DNA from: Planoprotostelium fungivorum
Lineage: Eukaryota > Evosea > Variosea > Cavosteliida > Cavosteliaceae
Reading direction: 5' to 3'
Length of the DNA: 10,165 nt
NCBI GenBank assembly: GCA_003024175.1
Contig: MDYQ01000447.1
Span: 1-10,165, forward strand
Part shown: positions 5,715 to 10,165 of the stretch, piece after piece
Layout of the letters: the number at the start of each line of letters is the position of its first letter
Position numbering within the stretch: position 1 is the first letter of the stretch
Program-made: the position numbers and the translations under genes
Notes under the pieces: generated by a model
Told to the model about the DNA's origin: nothing
Seen by the model: the letters and a program-made list of their open reading frames with translations, nothing else
The model's database searches: none

Positions 5715-6481
5715 CTTTTAAATTGACGGGAGGTGCCCAATTTCGTATAGACTCTACTCTATCAGCACACATGTGTATCCCGTCTGGAGTAACCTTGTAG
5801 CCCAGAAACTTGACCTTCTGTGAGTGAAATTCACACTTCTTCAGATTCACAGACAGTTTGTGATCGATCACACGCTTCAGAACGCGACGTACGTGTTGTA
5901 CGTGTTCCTCGCGTGATTGTGAATATATCAGGAAGTCATTTAGATAAATCTGTACGAAGACATCGATCATGTCAGAGAACGTACTGTTGACTTTCGCCTG
6001 AAAATTCCCTGGACAATTCGAGAGTCCGAATGGCATGACTGATACTTGAATAGACCATAACGTGTCCTGAATGCAGTCTTCCACTCGTCGCCTTTCTTGA
6101 TTCTTACCAACCAATACGCATTCTTAAGATCTAACGCAGTGAAGATCTTGCCTGTGCGTATCCGATCAAGCATCTCGTCGATCAGCGGCAGTGGCTAGGT
6201 GCTCTTGACCGTCACGTCATTCAAACGTCGGTAATCAACGCACAGCCGGAGTGTACCGCCTTTCTGCTTAGCGAATAGTATGGGTGCACCACAAGGAGAT
6301 TTGGAGGCTCTGATAAGACCCTTTTTTGGTCATATCCGTAACGTAAGTATGAACGATGTTCATCTCGGCCTCTGACATCTGGTATAACGGTCCCATTGGG
6401 GGGATCTTGTCCCCAACGAGGTTAATCTCCATGTCAAAAGAACCATGTTCCGGCAACTCCTCATTTCCGTCCGGTGTTCAG
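5715..6481 (-). pseudogene. Reverse transcriptase remnant of Gypsy type (catalytic site altered)
   Basis: The segment starts with the pre-RT region (LPEHGSFDMEINL). It continues with [12 protein letters not shown], then VDYRRLN (6219-6239), [13 protein letters not shown] (motif A, with its Asp), [25 protein letters not shown] and the motif C region, KKCEFHSQKVKFLGYKVTP, and stops before RNase H. Family members copy element RNA into DNA. Lesions: a one-base gain in a run of six T at 6322-6327 (plus strand), a TAG at 6195-6197, and a one-base loss near 6043. Motif C, normally YxDD, reads YLND (5935-5946), replacing the first metal-binding Asp with Asn. The enzyme cannot be active. Confidence 0.85.
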
Positions 6482-6497
6482 GCGCGGCCTTGTAGGG

Positions 6498-7075
6498 TCA
6501 AAGTCTCTGTCGATCACTTGTACGTAAGCTGGATCGCAACGAGGGATCCTTCCTTGGCACGGTGCCGTGTGTCGATTGGATCCACATCTGATGCATAGTC
6601 TCTTCGACTCTCAGTAGCTGGTAATGGCACTGTTTGACGTGCCTTACTCCTTGTTCGTCTTTCCATAGATAGAGTATTCCTGTTGGAGTTCCCATGGGTC
6701 TTCGTCCCTTTTTGGGCGTTGTCCTCACGACGGCTTCCTTGTCCACGGTCACGTCTTGGGTAACTACTCTGGTGGTCTCTACCGCTCTTCTGTCTCTTCC
6801 GTTATTGTTGCAATTAGGCTCTCTACCACCGGTAGCATGTACAGGGCCACAGTTGTTACTGGTAGATGTACGTGGGCGTTCCACCACTGCTACTGTAGGG
6901 TTGGTGTTGGTGTGGTTGGATCCCGTCAAAGGCTTGAGCTGAGTGATACACCTTTCGGCTACCCAGGCCCACTTGTAGGCAGCTGATACAGTGGTGAAAC
7001 CACCGGGGAAATGATCAATTGAACTACTCTTGATAATGTCCAGCAGTCCACCGTGGAAAAGCCTGGCCAAAATGG
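6498..7075 (-). pseudogene. Gag C-terminal remnant with zinc-knuckle-like motif
   Basis: The frame reads LFHGGLLDIIKSSSIDHFPG and a WAWVAERC helix-like part, then a Asn/Thr/Arg-rich linker (basic, including TPKKGRRP). That layout fits the end of a retrotransposon capsid followed by a nucleocapsid linker. A knuckle appears in a shifted frame at about 6557-6595 (CIRCGSNRHTAPC, spacing C-x2-C-x4-H-x3-C, one residue short of the usual x4 at the end). Gag binds and packages element RNA in family members. The downstream frame ends near 6475 without any protease active-site triplet (DSG/DTG), then RT-type sequence follows. I judge it a remnant. Confidence 0.65.
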
Positions 7076-7844
7076 GCTGTGTTGCCAGCACTGGAGACAC
7101 CTCCATGGCAGCTGTCTTACGTCACCCAAACTGGGAATACAATGACTGTCACCATTACTTTAAGGAGAACCATCCATCATGCGTCTATACAATGGCTAGC
7201 TGGTGTTGTGCCTTATGCACAGTGGCTATTCACCCTGATAGGCAACACCTTTACTATAATGAGGCTGGAGCACCTCCAAGATCCAAAAAAGAGAGGCCAC
7301 CATCTGACTACCATTTGCTTGTGTGGGAGCATGATTGTGTTTTCTTTGTGTTTTGGGACAACACAGAAAACTCATTCATTTTCTGGTTCAAAATTGGAGT
7401 AACCCTGCAGGTATGTTTTAAGGAGTTATATAATGCACTTGTATATTTGTACCCAATTGTAGGTCATCAAAGGATGACATCTCCATTGGGACATATCACC
7501 TCCTACAGTGGACTTATATGCAAGCTCAATTAGGTCATCACAGCAGAAGACATTGGGCGCATCAAGGAACTCATCCTTTCTTGAGTAGAGACAACAGTGA
7601 AAGCATCACCACAAATCAGAAGATTTGGAGCAGCTGCTGAGGGATATCAATACAGGCTCTTCTTGAGCTTTGCAGATGGGATGACACATCACATATTTTA
7701 TGAAGAAATTTTTGATGATGTGAACAGAAGAACGCCATTTCCTAAGCACATCATCCTAATAGAACAGAACACTACATCTACCCAGATTGGATGAACCTGC
7801 AGAAAGGAGCACCTCATTGCAGATATACCTTGTTGAATGAAAAG
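7075..7844 (+). pseudogene. Unrecognised, probably spliced gene remnant
   Basis: An open frame up to 7410 reads VLRHPNWEYNDCHHYFKENH, then HPDRQHLYYNEAGAPPRSKK and YHLLVWEHDC...FWFKIGVTLQ. It ends exactly at a good donor (CTGCAG/GTATGT). Two acceptors follow: TTGTAG at 7462 (intron 52 bp, next frame stops at once) and CAATTAG at 7533 (intron 123 bp). The second rejoins in phase to VITAEDIGRIKELILS, a TGA at 7582-7584, and then KASPQIRRFGAAAEGYQYRL and MTHHIFYEEIFDDV to a TGA at 7792. A different frame then reads YIYPDWMNLQKGAPHCRYTL up to another donor-like AAAG/GTAAAA at 7844. Composition looks protein-like, but no family is recognised. Another open frame (7079-7402) overlaps and cannot be excluded. 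Confidence 0.35.
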
Positions 7845-8013
7845 GTAAAAAATGGATCACCCAAATCACAATGTGTTAGAAACAACTTATCTTCAATTGT
7901 TGAAATTGACTGTAATCTACATGTCCAAAACTTCTCAATTACACTTATAGAAAAGATATGAAGTTATCTCATCTTTAATTCTAATTTATTCAGGGTGACA
8001 GTTGATCCACAGC

Positions 8014-8310
8014 CCCCTAAAAAATGACAAGAGCCCCTAAATCAATGTTTTTTATTTATTTGTCCTGTGCAGTAGCTCCAACAATCTATGATTGTTTTCC
8101 AATCATCATTGACAACTTTGATGTCCCTCAACTCAGTGTGATTGTGAGTCAGGAGGTCACTGGGGCCGCGATGCTTTGTAATGTATTGGAATGGAAGTCA
8201 ATCAAACCACAGAACAGTAATGGATTGATAGAACTATTGCAAGAGACAAATAAAAAAATACATCGATTTAGGTAATTTTCTTTGTGAGGGCTCTTGTCAT
8301 TTTTTTGAGG
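8014..8310. mobile_element. 297-bp segment with 23-bp terminal inverted repeats
   Basis: The left arm is 8014-8036 (CCCCTAAAAAATGACAAGAG and three more bases); the right arm is 8288-8310. The two are reverse complements with two mismatches in 23. The size and TIRs fit a MITE or other non-autonomous DNA transposon. I saw no convincing target-site duplication. The interior is unusual because it holds an exon-like ORF. Confidence 0.55.
8073..8271 (+). CDS. Exon-like ORF enclosed by the inverted repeats
   Basis: The frame containing APTIYDCFPIIIDNFDV and LSVIVSQEVTGAAMLC, then a polar helix-like end (GLIELLQETNKKIHRF), is open for 66 codons. A strong acceptor precedes it (pyrimidine-rich TTTGTCCTGTGCAG, ending 8072) and a donor follows it (TTTAG/GTAATT, exon end 8271). 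The frame also extends upstream into the left arm, with an ATG there (8024). It may be a captured host exon or an exon of the gene at 7075-7844, although the phases do not match (phase 0 donor, phase 1 acceptor). Product unknown. Confidence 0.35.
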
Positions 8311-8989
8311 TGTTTTCGATAATTAAGGATATTTTTTAATACATCTATAGGTTATAAATAAAACAAAGGGGGAAAAAAGACAAAGAAAAAAGAGAGGGCA
8401 GAGAGACAAAAATGATCTGTATAACCGATATATTAGTTGATTAAAATAGAATTGAAGAAGAAAGATAAACAAACAATATATGTTCATATCTTTTGTAAAA
8501 TATGCATCACGGTCAGCTACAATATTAATTAAATCATGACTGCGTAGTTGAAAGCAAAGCTGTGTTCAATTGATTGTGCAGAAATGGCTTGGCTAACAGC
8601 TAAAAAGCTGGACAAAACATACAATAGGTTCTCTCCCCATAGTCCAAACCTCTCATTTTATTCTTCTTAACAACAAGGGGTCAACTCCCCACCCCCACCA
8701 CACAAGAAAAAATCTTAACCACATCAGAAGAATAACCATACCCCTCCCAGTACCTCAACTTACATATATCTCTTTTGCTACTTTTTTTGGGTCTTTCCAC
8801 TGGACTGCAGAGTTCAAAGTTATCAGTTGGCCAGCAGTGGTTTAGTAGCTCCTAACAGGGTCAAACTGAAATCTGAATAAAACCTGAACCTGAACAACTT
8901 TGGTTTTGGTTGCAATGCAAATGAACCACAAGATTCTCCCAGATACAAGAAGAGGTTCTCACAACTGATTGCACTTATAGTTAATCACA
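8311..8989. other. Non-coding, low-information stretch
   Basis: I see no credible gene here. It contains a purine-rich run (about 8362-8412, with GGGGGAAAAAAG and AGAGAGGGCAGAGAG), two AATAAA hexamers on the plus strand (about 8355 and 8876-8881), and a C-rich run at 8687-8702. These are composition features only. Confidence 0.4.
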
Positions 8990-9183
8990 TTCTGTTCCTT
9001 GCATCTGGACCATTCTCCTTCTACACTAATCTGCTAATGTGCCGAGATACGTTGTTTCAGCTGATATCTCCTTTAAGGTAATCTTTGAAATCTGCAGATT
9101 CCTACTCACATACTCTCTGATACCCTCAGGTGAATGTTGAATCTTCATTCCAGGAGGTGGTCTTAACACTGTTGCTCTGTTTG
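8990..9183 (-). repeat. Repeat unit partial copy 4 (inverted, ORF A part)
   Basis: On the minus strand this carries the ORF A region from CAAACAGAGCA through the segment ending near GGTCCAGATGCAAGG. It encodes RPPPGMKIQH, GIREYVSRN and ISAETTYLGT, matching copy 1. Here the codons around PPGMK stay in one frame, whereas copy 1 has lost one base at that point. A TAG follows the LAD codons, so the frame is broken further on. The sequence beyond 8990 shows no similarity to the unit, so the copy is truncated. Confidence 0.7.
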
Positions 9184-9456
9184 TGATGAGAAAAAGTTGT
9201 AAGAATTGCTTCTCAGGTCTGCTCATTGTGCTGGTTCAGACCCATTGTGGCAGCCCTCAGCATACCCCTTATTTACACAGCCCCTATGTGTGGTCAGGGT
9301 GCTATGGCTGTGGTGTGCTGGGTGCAGACTGCAACAGATCTCTTGCAGTCTATTAATGATACATCCTTGTTTATCAATGATTACATCTACAGGGACATAC
9401 ACATAAGATAGGTGCACAAAATTGATCTCTATCAACAATTACAGATAATCAGATGT
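9184..9456. other. Ambiguous stretch between inverted repeat copy and protease exon
   Basis: Several short frames on both strands are open over the same 200 bases. A plus-strand frame is cysteine-rich (THCGSPQHTPYLHSPYVWSG, then CYGCGVLGADC), and a minus-strand frame starts MLIEINFVHLSYVYV. None has supporting splice sites or a recognisable motif, so I do not call a gene. Confidence 0.3.
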
Positions 9457-9801
9457 TTATATGATATTTTGTAATCTAAGGGCAATAGCTCCATAAGCTA
9501 AGCCAGCAGAGAGCAAATCTACAGAATCACAGAGATCATCCTCAAAATTAGGATCAGAGCAGTCTGCTGCTGTACAAGCCCCCCATTGAGAAGTAGATTC
9601 CACATGTATACCAATGACTTCACCACTACGTAAGATAAGAGCACCTCCACTGTCTCCCTCAAAACTTGGACATGGGTATGAAAGATGGCATGGGTGGATC
9701 TTCCACACAGAGCCCTCTACAATACCCATTGTTGTGTTAGGGTTGATGCCCTTCATCTCCCTCTCCTCCAATCTGGAAAGCCACCAGAACACATCGTGTT
9801 C
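9457..9801 (-). CDS. C-terminal exon of a trypsin-like serine protease (fragment)
   Basis: The minus-strand frame contains CPSFEGDSGGALILRSGEVI, with the GDSGG signature (9643-9657) around the catalytic serine of chymotrypsin-fold proteases, followed by GIHVES, the usual strand after the active site. The catalytic His and Asp would lie upstream in other exons and are not present in this window, where 9802-10165 holds a different plus-strand frame. A plausible acceptor (TTGAACAG) puts the exon start at 9801 in phase, reading EHDVFWWLSRLEERE. The tail ends with SVDLLSAGLAYGAIALRLQ, an amphipathic segment. It is either a terminal exon whose partners lie beyond the window or a protease remnant. 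Confidence 0.6.
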   Translation of the reverse strand, partial: EHDVFWWLSRLEEREMKGINPNTTMGIVEGSVWKIHPCHLSYPCPSFEGDSGGALILRSGEVIGIHVESTSQWGACTAADCSDPNFEDDLCDSVDLLSAGLAYGAIALRLQNII

Positions 9802-9859
9802 CTGTTCAAGTCAATACTAAAAAAGAGGAAATATTATTACCAAACTCGAGTTGGTACGC

Positions 9860-10165
9860 ATGACAAATATTATAGGATGGGACGTATATCAGTATGGATG
9901 TCTTGATTATGTTCTAGCCTTCGCTACATCTGGATCAAGCATTAGATTCTACCAAATGGACAATCAGAGTACACCTGAGTTAATATCTGTGACGAGCACG
10001 TTAGATGCTTCTTTCCTTGGAGCACGTGTGGACATCATTAAGATCAGTCTTAACGTGATGCGATGGATACGTACCGTTTTGAAAGGTATTCTTGCTGTTG
10101 AATCATCATGTATAACCAGCACAGATGTATCCCTCCCTTTGCGGTCGTACCGGGTAGGCCAGGTT
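9860..10165 (+). CDS. N-terminal part of an unrecognised protein, open to the window end
   Basis: From ATG 9860 the frame has 102 sense codons and no stop to the end of the window; the next in-frame stop upstream is TAA at about 9817-9819. It reads MTNIIGWDVYQYGCLDYVLA, FATSGSSIRFYQMDNQ, then ELISVTSTLDASFLGARVDI and a basic amphipathic part (KISLNVMRWIRTVLKG). CpG is frequent here, in contrast with neighbouring decayed regions, which suggests a young or unmethylated sequence. The layout vaguely recalls regions preceding kinase domains in large eukaryotic gene families, but I cannot support an assignment. The beginning lies 59 bases from the protease exon on the other strand. The start could also be upstream or spliced. 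Confidence 0.5.
   Translation, partial: MTNIIGWDVYQYGCLDYVLAFATSGSSIRFYQMDNQSTPELISVTSTLDASFLGARVDIIKISLNVMRWIRTVLKGILAVESSCITSTDVSLPLRSYRVGQV

Larger units (their letters stand above)
5715..7075 (-). mobile_element. Degraded Ty3/Gypsy LTR-retrotransposon fragment
   Basis: On the minus strand the order is a Gag C-terminal region with a zinc-knuckle-like motif, then a Gypsy-type reverse transcriptase. The aspartic protease normally between them is missing, and so are RNase H, integrase and both LTRs. The left end stops at 5715, directly against repeat copy 3. The right end fades at about 7055-7075 into an unrelated frame. Frameshifts, a stop codon and a mutated catalytic site show it is dead. 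CpG is retained throughout, unlike most of the window. Confidence 0.85.

Noticed and set aside
6694-6986. Plus-strand ORFs of 76-82 codons
   Set aside because: Antisense shadows of the Gag remnant, low-complexity Val/Thr/Leu composition.
7079-7402. 107-codon alternative plus-strand frame with a hydrophobic stretch
   Set aside because: It ends before the good donor at 7410, cannot be continued by splicing, and its composition is less balanced than the frame ending at the donor. Not excluded fully.
8362-8412. Purine-rich run as retrotransposon polypurine tract
   Set aside because: No LTR border or element sequence adjoins it; the Gypsy fragment is on the other strand more than 1.2 kb away.
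9223-9438. Overlapping ORFs of 61-71 codons on both strands
   Set aside because: Mutually exclusive, no motif or splice evidence, mostly non-ATG starts.
1-10165. Bacterial or phage origin
   Set aside because: No ribosome-binding-site pattern, long ORFs or operons; GT-AG introns, Gypsy RT, C2H2 fingers and CpG decay point to a eukaryote.

Overview
This window looks like nuclear DNA of a eukaryote. It is AT-rich, coding stretches are short and broken by very small GT-AG introns (50 bp at 4097-4146, perhaps 52 or 123 bp from 7411), and several reading frames carry mutations. CpG is scarce in most of the window and kept in 5330-7080 and after about 9840. Dense degraded transposon debris, tiny introns and CpG loss would fit an early-branching animal such as a demosponge. 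That placement is inference, since no species-diagnostic gene is present.

Left part (1-3633): a probable C-terminal exon of a one-helix membrane protein (175-465), an ambiguous stretch (466-882), then two direct copies of a unit of about 1.4 kb (883-2395 and 2539-3633). Each unit carries an ORF A (basic, acidic tail), an AT-rich spacer full of TTACTAT, an ORF B (basic head, coiled-coil tail), a conserved 3' region and a fold-back element. I cannot assign this unit to a known family. Partial copies lie at 5555-5714 (direct, CpG preserved) and 8990-9183 (inverted).

Middle (3634-5714): a plus-strand zinc-finger gene with three proposed exons (about 3785-4706), one internal stop and one frameshift. 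A minus-strand SAP-like ORF with a proline-rich ORF just upstream is convergent with it. Next come a CpG-rich segment with palindromes and ATGGCGG starts in both directions, and the short copy of the repeat unit.

Right part (5715-10165): a decayed, internally deleted Ty3/Gypsy retrotransposon fragment on the minus strand (Gag tail and reverse transcriptase, without protease, RNase H, integrase or LTRs); an unrecognised, probably spliced plus-strand gene remnant (7075-7844); a 297-bp segment bounded by 23-bp inverted repeats that encloses an exon-like ORF; a low-information stretch; the inverted repeat copy; a minus-strand C-terminal exon of a trypsin-like serine protease; and an unbroken plus-strand frame that runs off the window end.

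No operon-like cooperation is visible. The region reads as an accessory, transposon-rich interval with gene remnants. The least explained items are the repeated two-ORF unit, the SAP-like gene, the TIR-bounded exon and the open frame at the right edge.
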